DNA of 64,000 nucleotides from Mesohalobacter salilacus (lineage in GTDB: Bacteria; Bacteroidota; Bacteroidia; Flavobacteriales; Flavobacteriaceae): NCBI GenBank assembly GCA_003931895.1, contig RRZV01000032.1, positions 1 through 64,000 of the forward strand, written 5' to 3'. Made by a program: the position numbers and the translations under genes. Below, one piece after another: positions 36,126-45,960 of this stretch. A model generated the notes under the pieces. That model worked only from the letters and a program-made list of their open reading frames with translations. It searched no databases and was not told the origin of the DNA. Every line of letters starts with the position of its first letter. Position 1 is the stretch's first letter.

Positions 36126-36943
36126 TTTATTTCTTTTTTGAGTTGTTTTTTATAAATAACTTTGGTAATGATAATGCTAATTTCATACAAAATCACAACC
36201 GGTATAGAGACAATAAATTGACTGGCTATATCTGGTGGTGTAATGATAGCAGAAACTATTAATATAAGTACCAAAGCGTACTTTCTATTTGTTTTTAAAA
36301 ATTCTGGGGTGACCAATCCCCATTTAGCTAAAAAATAAATGATAATGGGTAGTTCAAACATCAAACCTGATGCTAAGGCCGAAGTTTTGACAAGCCCAAT
36401 ATAACTATCTAAATCGAAGTCGTTAAAAACTTCTGAACTTACTTGATAACTACCTAAAAAACGTATAGATAGTGGAGATATAACGTAGTAGCCAAATAAA
36501 ACACCTAAGAAAAACAGGAACGAAGTAATAAATATGAACCATTTAGCACTGCGTTTTTCTTTTGTATATAAGGCCGGCGAAACAAATGACCACATTTGAT
36601 AAATGATATATGGAAAAGCCACAATAAAACCAGCAGTAATTGAAGTCCACATATGTGCACTAAATTGAGCTGCCACTTTTCTACTTTGAATTCTAAAGGG
36701 CAATTCGTCAAAACAAAAACTTTGGTCTAGACCTAATATTTTTGAAAGATTACATAATATTTCATAAGTAGGGAAAGTGGAATGTTTTGGACCCAATAGA
36801 ACTACATCAAAAACAAATCCTTTAAACATAAAGGCTACAATACCGCAGATTACAATTGCAAGCAATGCTCTAATGATGTGCCATCTCAAGTCTTCAAGAT
36901 GATCTAAAAAAGACATCTTATTTTTATGTATTGCTTTTGCCAT
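36122..36943 (-). CDS. tatC: Sec-independent protein translocase subunit TatC
   Basis: 273-aa inner-membrane protein with six helices, the receptor for twin-arginine signal peptides. The N-terminal MSFLDHLEDLRWHIIRALLAI (in the first 35 residues) is the TatC hallmark, and YIIYQMWSFVSPALYTKEKR (about 111-130) and FELPIIIYFLAKWGLV are also conserved. It overlaps kdsD by 1 nt (TAATG). TatA/TatB genes are not in the window. Confidence 0.95.
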   Translation of the reverse strand: MAKAIHKNKMSFLDHLEDLRWHIIRALLAIVICGIVAFMFKGFVFDVVLLGPKHSTFPTYEILCNLSKILGLDQSFCFDELPFRIQSRKVAAQFSAHMWTSITAGFIVAFPYIIYQMWSFVSPALYTKEKRSAKWFIFITSFLFFLGVLFGYYVISPLSIRFLGSYQVSSEVFNDFDLDSYIGLVKTSALASGLMFELPIIIYFLAKWGLVTPEFLKTNRKYALVLILIVSAIITPPDIASQFIVSIPVVILYEISIIITKVIYKKQLKKEIK

Positions 36944-37905
36944 TAAATTATGCCTTCTTTAATTAAGTTATGTAAATGAACAATGCCTTTATATTTTCCA
37001 TTTTGTTCAGCAATAAGCTGAGTAATGTTATTGTTTTCTAAAACTTCAAGTGCATCAACAGCCATAGCATCATTATCAATAGTTTTAGGGTTTTGACTCA
37101 TTATATCTTTAGCGGTAATTTGTCGTAAATCATCATATTTTGTAAGCATTCGTCTTAAATCACCATCCGTGATAATTCCTATGATTTTTTCTTTATCTAA
37201 AACTGGTGTAACCCCAAGCATATTTTTAGAAATTTCAATAATTACATCTTTCATGAGTGTTTCTGGTTGAACCTGAGGTTTCAAATTATCATTTGTTATA
37301 TCACTCACTCTTAAGTATAAAGCTTTGCCTAAAGCACCACCAGGATGATATTTGGCAAAATCTTTTTTTGAAAAACCTTTAATTTTTAGCAAAGTTACCG
37401 CTAAAGCATCACCCATAACTAGCTGAGCTGTGGTACTTGTTGTTGGCGCTAAATTATTAGGGCAAGCTTCTTGTTTAACTGGTGTAAGGAGATTAAAATC
37501 AGAATGTTGAGCTAAATAAGAACTCGCATTACCTGTTAACCCAATGAGTTTATTTTTAAAATTTTTAATTAAAGGAACAAGGACTTTGATTTCTGGCGTG
37601 TTTCCACTTTTAGAAATACAAATAACGATATCATCCTTCAAGATGGTCCCTAAGTCACCGTGTATGGCATCAGCAGCATGCATAAAAACAGCAGGTGTGC
37701 CTGTAGAATTCATAGTAGCAACAATTTTTTGTGCAATAATGGCACTTTTACCAATACCAGTAATGACGACACGCCCTTTAGATTTTACAATAAGTTTGAT
37801 GACTTCTTCAAAATCTTCATTTATATATTGGTTCAAATCATCAATAGCTTGTGCCTGCATTTTTATGCTATCTTTTGCGAAATTTTTTATTTGAGAAAAA
37901 TCCAT
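36943..37905 (-). CDS. kdsD: D-arabinose 5-phosphate isomerase, KpsF/GutQ family
   Basis: 320 aa. An N-terminal SIS domain (about 38-165) has GIGKSAIIAQKIVATMNSTG and the AxAIHGDLG-like ADAIHGDLG, and two C-terminal CBS domains (about 205-260 and 270-320) have VSDITNDN and DIMSQNPKTI. It converts ribulose 5-phosphate to arabinose 5-phosphate, the first step to Kdo for LPS. First gene of the operon that ends in lptB, and divergent from recQ across 76 bp. Confidence 0.93.
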   Translation of the reverse strand: MDFSQIKNFAKDSIKMQAQAIDDLNQYINEDFEEVIKLIVKSKGRVVITGIGKSAIIAQKIVATMNSTGTPAVFMHAADAIHGDLGTILKDDIVICISKSGNTPEIKVLVPLIKNFKNKLIGLTGNASSYLAQHSDFNLLTPVKQEACPNNLAPTTSTTAQLVMGDALAVTLLKIKGFSKKDFAKYHPGGALGKALYLRVSDITNDNLKPQVQPETLMKDVIIEISKNMLGVTPVLDKEKIIGIITDGDLRRMLTKYDDLRQITAKDIMSQNPKTIDNDAMAVDALEVLENNNITQLIAEQNGKYKGIVHLHNLIKEGII

Positions 37906-37981
37906 AATTTTATAATTGACTTGCAGACTTTAAAATATTGCGTATATTTAGGTTTGCAAATGTAAGTAAAACAAAAATAAA

Positions 37982-40165
37982 TTGGAGTCAAAAGTATTAC
38001 ACCAACAATTAAAAAAAATATTCGGGTTTTCAGAATTTAAAGGTCTTCAAGAAGATGTCATAAAAAGTATACTTAGCAATCAAAATACATTTGTTATTAT
38101 GCCTACAGGTGGTGGCAAATCTTTATGCTATCAGCTTCCTGCACTAATTTCAGAAGGTACTGCTATAGTTATTTCTCCATTAATTGCGTTGATGAAAAAT
38201 CAGGTCGATACCTTGAGAAATCTATCTGACAACGAAAGCGTCGCTCACGTATTAAATTCATCTTTAAATAAAACTCAAATCCGTCAAGTCAAGCAAGATA
38301 TATCAGACGGACACACAAAATTACTCTACGTCGCACCAGAGTCTTTAACTAAAGAGGAGTATGTAGACTTTTTAAAAACTCAAAAAATTTCTTTCTTAGC
38401 CATTGATGAAGCGCATTGTATTTCTGAATGGGGTCACGATTTTAGACCAGAATACAGAAATATCAAAAAAATATTAAATCGTATTGGTGATGATATTACC
38501 ATAATAGGCTTAACAGCTACGGCAACACCAAAAGTTCAAGAAGATATTCTTAAAAATTTAAGGATGCCAGATGCTAATGTCTTTAAAGCGTCATTTAATA
38601 GACCTAATCTTTATTATGAAATAAGGCATAAAACAGCTAATGTAGATAGTGATATTATCAAATTTGTCAAGCAAAATGAGGGTAAAAGCGGAATCATTTA
38701 CTGTTTAAGTCGAAAACGCGTAAGTCAACTCGCTCAAACTTTACAAGTTAATGGTGTAAAAGCTGTGCCATATCACGCTGGACTTGACGCCAAAACGCGT
38801 TCTAGACATCAGGATATGTTTTTGATGGAAGATATCGATGTTGTTGTTGCAACAATTGCTTTTGGTATGGGTATAGATAAACCAGATGTACGTTTTGTTA
38901 TTCACAATGACATTCCAAAAAGTATTGAAAGTTATTATCAAGAAACAGGTCGTGCAGGTCGTGATGGCGGAGAAGGCCATTGTTTAGCTTACTACAGCTA
39001 TAAAGATATTGAAAAGCTTGAAAAATTTATGAGCAATAAGCCTCTTGCTGAGCAGGAAATTGGCTATGCACTTCTTCAGGATGTTGTTGCTTTTGCAGAA
39101 TCACCTATATCTAGGCGAAAGTTTATTTTACATTATTTTGGTGAAGAGTTTGATAATAAAACTGGTGATGGTGGTGATATGGATGATAATGTGAGATACC
39201 CAAAGAAAACAGTAGAAGCCAAAGATGAAGCTGCTTTGCTGATCAAAACTGTTAAAGAAACAGGTGAGCTTTATAAAATGAAAGAGTTAGTTAATATCTT
39301 AATAGGCGTTTCTAATGCTTTAATTAAATCTCATAAAACCGATGAAGCTGAAATTTTTGGACAAGGCAAAGATAAATCAAAAGAATTCTGGAAAGCCTTA
39401 GTTAGACAAGTGCTTGTTAACGGCTATTTGCATAAAGAAATTGAAACCTATGGTGTTGTTAAATTAACAGAGAAAGGAGAGAAGTTCTTAGCAAAACCTG
39501 AATCTTTTATGATGGCCGAAGATCACGACTATTCTGATCAAAAACCAACTCCTAACGTTAATACTAGTGGAGGAAGCGATCCTAAGCTACTCAAAATGCT
39601 GAAAGATTTGCGTAAAAAAGTGGCCAAACAAAAAGAAGTACCACCATTTGTCATTTTTCAAGATCCATCCTTAGAAGATATGGCTCTTAAGTATCCTATT
39701 AATACTGAAGAGTTGAGCTATATACACGGTGTAGGCGAAAGCAAAGCCAAAAAATTCGGAAAGAAATTTATAGACTTAATTCAAAGATATGTTGAAGATA
39801 ATGACATTATTAGGCCAGATGATTTGGTTGTGAAATCTACTGGTGCAAATAGTGCCAATAAACTTTATATTATCCAGAATGTAGATCGAAAACTACCTTT
39901 AGTTGATATTGCAAGCTCAAAAGGTCTGGAAATGAATGAACTGATTAAAGAAATGGAAGCCATAGTCTATAGCGGAACTAAACTTAATATTTCTTATTGG
40001 ATTGACGATATGCTTGACGAAGATCAGCAAGAAGAAATTCACGAGTATTTCCTTGAAGCTGAAACTGATAGTATTGAAGAAGCTATTGAAGAATTTGATG
40101 GCGATTATGAAGAAGACGAAATGAGACTATATAGAATAAAATTTATTAGTGAGGTAGCTAATTAA
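37982..40165 (+). CDS. recQ: ATP-dependent DNA helicase RecQ
   Basis: 727 aa, longer than E. coli RecQ. Walker A is PTGGGKSLCYQLP (about 41-53); DEAHCISEWGHDFRPEY (about 140-156) is the DEAH and aromatic loop. The helicase C domain has YYQETGRAGRDG. A zinc-binding region is not evident: the usual four cysteines after the helicase domain are not found, as far as I can read. An HRDC-like helical region (about 525-600) and a C-terminal helical tail follow. The start is TTG at 37982; no ATG is available. Divergent from kdsD. Confidence 0.92.
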   Translation: MESKVLHQQLKKIFGFSEFKGLQEDVIKSILSNQNTFVIMPTGGGKSLCYQLPALISEGTAIVISPLIALMKNQVDTLRNLSDNESVAHVLNSSLNKTQIRQVKQDISDGHTKLLYVAPESLTKEEYVDFLKTQKISFLAIDEAHCISEWGHDFRPEYRNIKKILNRIGDDITIIGLTATATPKVQEDILKNLRMPDANVFKASFNRPNLYYEIRHKTANVDSDIIKFVKQNEGKSGIIYCLSRKRVSQLAQTLQVNGVKAVPYHAGLDAKTRSRHQDMFLMEDIDVVVATIAFGMGIDKPDVRFVIHNDIPKSIESYYQETGRAGRDGGEGHCLAYYSYKDIEKLEKFMSNKPLAEQEIGYALLQDVVAFAESPISRRKFILHYFGEEFDNKTGDGGDMDDNVRYPKKTVEAKDEAALLIKTVKETGELYKMKELVNILIGVSNALIKSHKTDEAEIFGQGKDKSKEFWKALVRQVLVNGYLHKEIETYGVVKLTEKGEKFLAKPESFMMAEDHDYSDQKPTPNVNTSGGSDPKLLKMLKDLRKKVAKQKEVPPFVIFQDPSLEDMALKYPINTEELSYIHGVGESKAKKFGKKFIDLIQRYVEDNDIIRPDDLVVKSTGANSANKLYIIQNVDRKLPLVDIASSKGLEMNELIKEMEAIVYSGTKLNISYWIDDMLDEDQQEEIHEYFLEAETDSIEEAIEEFDGDYEEDEMRLYRIKFISEVAN

Positions 40166-40689
40166 TTCCAACGTTCATCAAAATCTAAATCTTCAAAACT
40201 GTCTATATCTAAACCGTCATTTTCAAGTTCATCACTAAATTCATCGCTAAATTGATCAAATAAGTCAGCTTCAAACTTTTTTTCAGGTGGATTTTCAGGG
40301 AGTTGGCCTTGAGCGAAGAGTAAATCAGGATAATTTCGACTTGATTCGGGTTCGGTAATGTCTGCTAATTCCACATAAAACATCCACATATTTAAAAAAT
40401 CATAAACGTAAATCAGTTTGGTTTGCTTTTCTGATAAAATATCTTCTAAATAGGTTTCGTTCATCATTTTAAGACCAGCTTGACCATCACTCATATCTTC
40501 TAAAGCAATTTCTTCACCTTGATTCCATTCATTATCAGCTTTATAAAACGATGCAATTTCTTGACCTTCAAAACCAAAAGCTTGAATTATGGCAAAATGC
40601 AAATCTTCAAATGTGTCGGTTTTACGAATCGCAATATCTCTAAATACATCATCTAATACATCAAGTGTAACTCTAAATTTATAAATCAT
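40162..40689 (-). CDS. Plasmid pRiA4b ORF-3-like protein
   Basis: 175-aa acidic cytoplasmic protein. The N-terminal two thirds match the pRiA4b ORF-3/IS1096 TnpR-like family: IYKFRVTLDVLDDVFRDIAI, TFEDLHFAIIQAFGF, and YVYDFLNMWMFYVEL (the family's YDFGDxW analogue). The C-terminal tail is strongly acidic. Although the family name comes from mobile elements, there is no transposase or repeat here; it looks like a stable chromosomal gene in a unit with ctaA. Function unknown. Its 3' end overlaps the recQ stop by 4 bp. Confidence 0.8.
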   Translation of the reverse strand: MIYKFRVTLDVLDDVFRDIAIRKTDTFEDLHFAIIQAFGFEGQEIASFYKADNEWNQGEEIALEDMSDGQAGLKMMNETYLEDILSEKQTKLIYVYDFLNMWMFYVELADITEPESSRNYPDLLFAQGQLPENPPEKKFEADLFDQFSDEFSDELENDGLDIDSFEDLDFDERWN

Positions 40690-41714
40690 ACTATATTAAT
40701 TTGTTTTGAGTTTTTTCGTATTTTAACGAAGATATAAAATTGTAAACTAAACATCAAAGCAGCAATAATTAAATGTAAAGGCTGCGTGAGGAAAGGAAAG
40801 TCAAAATAGTACATCAATATGCCTGTTAAAATTTCAGCGCCAATAGCAAGTAATAATCCATTTGTTAGTTGGTCGAGATTGTAGCGATATTTTTTGTTCA
40901 TAAACCAAATCAACACATTGATCAATAGCACTAAAACTGAAAATGTACGATGAATGTAGAATTTTATATCAGGATTGTCTAACCACAATTGCTTTTCATT
41001 GTAACCTACAGCTCTAACTGCTTCATCAACAAATTGACGGACTTGTGTGCCTAAACCAATTTGAATAAGCGATAAAAATAAACTAAAAATGACAAGATAC
41101 TTAAAAGTAGAAGTGGTTTCAATCTGGTCAGTTTTGGGTTTAGAAATATGAATAATGTACAACAATAAAGCAACAATAACTAATGCAACTATCATGTGGA
41201 TTGTAATTCTTGCAGGAAGCAAGTTAGAATACACTACAGTGGCACCAAGCCAAGCTTGAAACAACAACAAAACTAAAGTAATAAAAGACCATATAATTAG
41301 TTTTGGTTTAGATTTTCTATGCCAAATGGAGCTGATAAACATCAGTAATACAAAAACACCAGATAAAGCGCCAAAAAGCCTATTAATATATTCAATCCAA
41401 GTATGCCAAACATTAAATTCAGCATAGTCGTGTTTATCGTAATTATTCCAATTATTTTGATTAAAATTACGGTCTGAAGAAAACTTGTTTTTAGCTACTT
41501 TTAAACTTTCGTTGACGATAATGACTTGTCCTTTAAAATAGTCATGTTGCGGTTTCCATTCAAGTTGTTCACGTTCAGTAGGAGGGATGAGATAGCCAAA
41601 GCATTTTGGCCAGTCCGGACAACCCATACCGCTTCCTGTCATTCTAACTATAGCACCAGCTATAATAACAAGGTAGATAACGATAAGAGAAATTTTAGCA
41701 AATTTTCTAAACAT
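40686..41714 (-). CDS. ctaA: Heme A synthase, COX15/CtaA family
   Basis: 342-aa multi-spanning membrane enzyme that oxidises heme O to heme A for aa3-type cytochrome oxidase. The signature VRMTGSGMGCPDWPKC (about 23-38) is the COX15/CtaA N-terminal motif, and conserved histidines occur in NVWHTWIEYINRLFG, ARITIHMIVALV, YIHRTFSVL and PLHLIIAAL. About eight membrane helices. The -7 element is only 5 nt from the ATG, so the mRNA may be leaderless. Overlaps the downstream ORF-3-like gene by 4 nt. Confidence 0.94.
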   Translation of the reverse strand: MFRKFAKISLIVIYLVIIAGAIVRMTGSGMGCPDWPKCFGYLIPPTEREQLEWKPQHDYFKGQVIIVNESLKVAKNKFSSDRNFNQNNWNNYDKHDYAEFNVWHTWIEYINRLFGALSGVFVLLMFISSIWHRKSKPKLIIWSFITLVLLLFQAWLGATVVYSNLLPARITIHMIVALVIVALLLYIIHISKPKTDQIETTSTFKYLVIFSLFLSLIQIGLGTQVRQFVDEAVRAVGYNEKQLWLDNPDIKFYIHRTFSVLVLLINVLIWFMNKKYRYNLDQLTNGLLLAIGAEILTGILMYYFDFPFLTQPLHLIIAALMFSLQFYIFVKIRKNSKQINIV

Positions 41715-41719
41715 ACTTG

Positions 41720-41727
41720 CAAAGATA
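41720..41727 (-). promoter_or_regulatory. TAnnTTTG promoter of ctaA (leaderless?)
   Basis: Minus strand TATCTTTG, ending 5 nt before the ATG. Transcription would begin at or next to the start codon. Confidence 0.45.
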
Positions 41728-41803
41728 ATCTAAGCAATTCAAGGCGCCTGTTAGAAAGCTATTGAATTCAATAAAAATTAACGAAGTTAAAAGTGTTTTT
41801 AGG

Positions 41804-42922
41804 TTAATTACCCAGCATTACAGGCATGACCAACATAGTAACTTGTTCACCATCTTCAAGGCCATCAACTGGCGTAAGAATACCAGCCCTGTTTGGCATA
41901 CTCATGGCTAATTGTACTTCTTTAGAAGTTAAATTGCTCAACATTTCAATTAAGAAACGAGAGTTAAAACCAATTTCCATATCATCACCGTTGTATTGGC
42001 AATCAAGGCGTTCTTCTCCAGAGTTAGAATAATCTACATCTTGAGCTGATATTTTGAGTTCAGCACCATTCAATTTGAGTTTAATCTGATGTGTAGTTTT
42101 ATTAGCGAAAATAGAAATACGCTTTACCGTATTTAAAAATTGATTACGGTCTATAATGAGTTTATTCGGATTTTCAGAAGGAATAACCGCTTCGTAATTT
42201 GGATATTTACCATCAATCAATCGACAGTTAAGTTCAAAATCTTCAAAAGAAAATTTAGCATTAGTTTCATTGAATTCAATATTGACATCCTCTTCGCTTC
42301 CACTTAAAATGCTTTTAAGAAGATTAAGCGGTTTTTTAGGCATGATAAACTCAGCTTGCTTGTCACTTTGAATATCGTCTCTAGTGTATTTTACCAATTT
42401 ATGGGCGTCTGTTCCTACAAACCTTGTGTCATTTTCTAAAAATTGAAAAAACACACCATTCATAACAGGTCTCAAACTATCATTTCCAGTAGCAAAAATT
42501 GTATTTGTAATTGCTGTTGCTAAGGTATCTGCAATTATTTTAGAAGTACTAGCATCTTCAACTTCTACAGTGTTTGGGAAATCTTCAGGATTGACGTAAG
42601 CCAACTCAGACTTTCCACCCTGATAGCTAATCTCTACAGTATTATTATCTTTAATTTTAAAGGCTAAAGGCTGTTCAGGAAATGTTTTTAAAGTATCTAA
42701 TAAAATTTTTGCGGGTATGGCAAAATTAATTTTAGACTCAGATTCTACATTAAGATTGACAGAAATGGTTGACTCTAAGTCTGAGGCAGATACTCTCAAG
42801 GTATTATGGTCAAGCTCAAACAAAAAATTGTCAAGAATGGCTAAAGTATTTGAATTGTTTATTATCCCGCCTAAAACCTGGAGTTTTTGCGACATATAAG
42901 AGCTAGATACAATAAAATTCAT
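41804..42922 (-). CDS. dnaN: DNA polymerase III beta sliding clamp
   Basis: 372 aa forming a ring clamp that gives processivity to the replicative polymerase. Three repeated clamp domains are visible; MNFIVSSSYMSQKLQVLGGIINNSNT opens the first, and the C-terminus has the conserved LVMPVMLGN pocket tail (family MPMR/ML type). It stands alone rather than beside dnaA, as is common in Bacteroidota. recF is 20 kb away in this window. Confidence 0.95.
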   Translation of the reverse strand: MNFIVSSSYMSQKLQVLGGIINNSNTLAILDNFLFELDHNTLRVSASDLESTISVNLNVESESKINFAIPAKILLDTLKTFPEQPLAFKIKDNNTVEISYQGGKSELAYVNPEDFPNTVEVEDASTSKIIADTLATAITNTIFATGNDSLRPVMNGVFFQFLENDTRFVGTDAHKLVKYTRDDIQSDKQAEFIMPKKPLNLLKSILSGSEEDVNIEFNETNAKFSFEDFELNCRLIDGKYPNYEAVIPSENPNKLIIDRNQFLNTVKRISIFANKTTHQIKLKLNGAELKISAQDVDYSNSGEERLDCQYNGDDMEIGFNSRFLIEMLSNLTSKEVQLAMSMPNRAGILTPVDGLEDGEQVTMLVMPVMLGN

Positions 42923-42942
42923 ATTTTAACTTTTTTAAAAAA

Positions 42943-42950
42943 CAAATATA
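42943..42950 (-). promoter_or_regulatory. TAnnTTTG promoter of dnaN
   Basis: Minus strand TATATTTG, 20 nt upstream of the dnaN ATG. Confidence 0.55.
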
Positions 42951-43005
42951 TTTTAAATATTGCTAAATTGCTTAAAATTATATCATATTTATCAAATATA
43001 TCTTT

Positions 43006-45945
43006 ATGAGTTTTAAGAATCAACTAGTTTTCATATTAATTTTTACTTTCACCTTTCAATCATTTTCTCAAACTAAAGAGGAAAGAAGTAAAATAGTTTC
43101 AAGCTATAATCTTGAGTTTTTAGATGAGTTATCTGAAGAATTTTCAAAAGCTTATAAAAAAGAAAAAAGAGAAGCGCTTCTATATGCATCAGCCAATAAC
43201 ATTGAAGTTGTTAAGCAACAAGAAAATGGTGGTATATCAGTTTTAGAAAGAGTTATGGATGATGGTACGCTTATATATATAACAACATTTAACTCTGGAG
43301 CTGCTGAAACTATAAATACAAATTTATTATATCCTAATGCTGCCTTAGGGTTGTCATTAAATGGTCAAGGCATAACATTAGGAATATGGGATGGTGGAAT
43401 AGTGAGGTCTTCTCATCAAGAATTATTCAATAGAGTGACTCAGTTGGATAACCCTAATGGTTTGAGTAGTCATGCAACCCATGTTGCAGGAACTATGATT
43501 GCATCTGGTGTAAATCCCAACGCCAAAGGTATGGCTTTTGGAGCCGACCTCTCAGCTTATGATTTTGGAAATGATTTATCAGAAATGACCAATGAAGCTT
43601 CAAATGGAATGCTTGTTTCTAATCATTCTTATGGATTAAGCCCTGCAGCTATTCCCGATGCATTTTTTGGAGCTTACCTCGGTTTTGCAGCTAATTTAGA
43701 TCAATTGGTATTTAATGCACCACATTATTTACCTGTTATTTCAGCAGGCAATAGTAGAAATGTTCCACCATCACAGGGTGGTCCTTTTAATGCTTCAAAA
43801 AATGGTTTTGACTTAATATCTGGTCAAAATTTATCTAAAAATATACTTACAGTAGCTAATGTATTAGAAGTTAATAATTACGTAGATGAATCTAGTGTAG
43901 TGATGTCAAGTTCTAGTAGTTGGGGTCCTACAGACGATGGTAGAATAAAACCAGATATTTCTGCAAAAGGAACCAACACATTATCAAGTGTAGCAAATTC
44001 TGATAGTGGTTACGCAAATTTTTCTGGTACATCAATGTCAGCACCAAGTGTTAGTGGAAGTATTGGTTTATTGCACCAACATCACAATAATATGTATAAT
44101 GAGTTTCTGACTGCTGCATCAATGAGGGGCTTGGTTATTCATACGGCAAGAGAAGCAGGTAATGCTCCTGGTCCAGATTACAAATTTGGTTGGGGCTTAA
44201 TGGATACCGCTGAAGCGGCTAGTATAATTTCTAATAAAAATTTTACGAGTATCATAGAAGAAAACACGATTAATCAAAATGAAACGTACTCCATTACTGT
44301 TAATGCTGTTGATTCTAATACACCTTTAGTTGCAACAATTGCTTGGACTGATCCAGCTGGAACTCCTCAAGATGTTTCGATAGTTGATGATTCTACGCCA
44401 AAATTAGTCAACGACTTAGATATAAAAATTACAGCTCCAGATGGATTTACTGAATTTTTGCCCTGGACTCTTGATGTAGCCTCACCTAACTCAGCAGCAA
44501 CTAGTGGAGATAATATTGTGGATAATGTTGAAAAGATTGAAATAGGAAATGCAGTTGGACAATATACTATTGAAATTTCTCACAAAGGTGTTTTACAAAA
44601 TTTATCTCAAGATTACTCTTTAATTATAAGTGGTATTGCTGAATCGAGTTTTGCTGTACAAACCGATATCCCTGACCGTTCGTTTTGTGCTGATGAAACA
44701 GCTTTTTTTGACTTAGAAGTTAATTCTATAAGCTCTTTTAATGGGAATATAAGTCTTAGTGTTAATGGCTTGCCACCAAGTCTAACTTCCTCATTTTCGC
44801 CATCTACAGTTAGTAATCAAGGTGATACCACTTTAAGTATAGGTAATTTATCATCAGTTCCAGTAGGTGATTATCCATTTACAGTATTAGCTACTTCTTC
44901 TGGAGAGAGTTTTAACTTTGATTTAAACCTTAACATAGAGTCTGCATCTGCTTTACCTTCTTTAGTTCTTAACGGACCGAATACTACTGATTTGACAGGT
45001 TTGTCACCAGTTTTAAATTGGAATGCTATTGCTGAAGCAACTTCTTATGAGGTTCAACTTTCAACTTCATCAAACTTTGATACGTTGTTATTTAGTTTGA
45101 TAACTGAAAATACTCAAGTAAATATACCAGAATTAGATTCTGATCAACAATATTATTGGAGAGTAAGGCCTTTAAGTAATTGTGTAACTGGATTATTTAC
45201 CAATAGTGATTTTAGCACTAAAGTTCTAGAATGTATACCTTTAGCCTTTTCTTCTGACACACCAGTAAACATAATAAGTACAGGCCCTAATACAACACAA
45301 TCAACGTTAAATATTTCAGGAATACCTCAAGGTAATTCCATAGAAGATATTAATGTAAATTTTGAACTTACACACACCTGGCTGGCCGATTTAGTGGTGA
45401 TATTAACAAGTCCTGCGGGTACAACTATTACTTTGCTTGATCAGCCTTGTGATGATTTAGATAATGTAGATGTTACTTTTGATGATAAAGGCACTTCTCA
45501 GAGTTGTAGTGACTTAATTCCTCCGGCCTTATTTGGTGTGGTTAAAGCTGAAGATAAATTATCATCTTTTGTTGGAGAAGACCCAAATGGAGATTGGGTT
45601 TTAACAGTTCAAGATATGTTTCCAGGTGATGGTGGAAGCATAGATAGTTTTGGAGTAGAAATATGTTATGAACAAACTCTATCTGTAAAGGATGTTTTAT
45701 TATCAGATTTTAAAGTTTACCCCAATCCAACCACAGGACGAGTAGAACTGAGTTTTAATCAAAATATCGATCAAGAATTTAAAGTTAATGTGATTGATCT
45801 TAATGGTAAAATTTTAAAGACTTTTGATATTAAAAGTTCTTCAAACCAGTTCAATTTTAATTTAAGCGATTTAAGTTCAGGTATTTATTTTGTAAGTATA
45901 AAATCAGCAAATAAAACTGCTGTCAAAAAATTGATTTTAAAATAA
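43006..45945 (+). CDS. S8 family serine peptidase with T9SS sorting domain
   Basis: 979-aa secreted subtilase. Signal peptide (about 1-21), then an S8 domain with Asp129 (GIWDGG), His156 (SHATHVAG) and Ser343 (GTSMSAP). A beta-sandwich and fibronectin-like region (about 420-730) follows, then a proprotein-convertase P-like domain (about 755-885, with DINVNFELTHTWLADLVVIL). The last 75 residues begin FKVYPNPTTGRVEL and end in KKLILK, a type A T9SS sorting domain, so it is exported through the gliding/type IX machinery and attached or released outside. It has no partner genes nearby. Confidence 0.93.
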   Translation: MSFKNQLVFILIFTFTFQSFSQTKEERSKIVSSYNLEFLDELSEEFSKAYKKEKREALLYASANNIEVVKQQENGGISVLERVMDDGTLIYITTFNSGAAETINTNLLYPNAALGLSLNGQGITLGIWDGGIVRSSHQELFNRVTQLDNPNGLSSHATHVAGTMIASGVNPNAKGMAFGADLSAYDFGNDLSEMTNEASNGMLVSNHSYGLSPAAIPDAFFGAYLGFAANLDQLVFNAPHYLPVISAGNSRNVPPSQGGPFNASKNGFDLISGQNLSKNILTVANVLEVNNYVDESSVVMSSSSSWGPTDDGRIKPDISAKGTNTLSSVANSDSGYANFSGTSMSAPSVSGSIGLLHQHHNNMYNEFLTAASMRGLVIHTAREAGNAPGPDYKFGWGLMDTAEAASIISNKNFTSIIEENTINQNETYSITVNAVDSNTPLVATIAWTDPAGTPQDVSIVDDSTPKLVNDLDIKITAPDGFTEFLPWTLDVASPNSAATSGDNIVDNVEKIEIGNAVGQYTIEISHKGVLQNLSQDYSLIISGIAESSFAVQTDIPDRSFCADETAFFDLEVNSISSFNGNISLSVNGLPPSLTSSFSPSTVSNQGDTTLSIGNLSSVPVGDYPFTVLATSSGESFNFDLNLNIESASALPSLVLNGPNTTDLTGLSPVLNWNAIAEATSYEVQLSTSSNFDTLLFSLITENTQVNIPELDSDQQYYWRVRPLSNCVTGLFTNSDFSTKVLECIPLAFSSDTPVNIISTGPNTTQSTLNISGIPQGNSIEDINVNFELTHTWLADLVVILTSPAGTTITLLDQPCDDLDNVDVTFDDKGTSQSCSDLIPPALFGVVKAEDKLSSFVGEDPNGDWVLTVQDMFPGDGGSIDSFGVEICYEQTLSVKDVLLSDFKVYPNPTTGRVELSFNQNIDQEFKVNVIDLNGKILKTFDIKSSSNQFNFNLSDLSSGIYFVSIKSANKTAVKKLILK

Positions 45946-45960
45946 TATCTCAATTTTTGA

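Noticed and set aside
40162-40689. Mobile element, because of the pRiA4b ORF-3 family name
   Set aside because: No transposase, inverted repeats or target duplications around it; the gene is embedded in a housekeeping unit.
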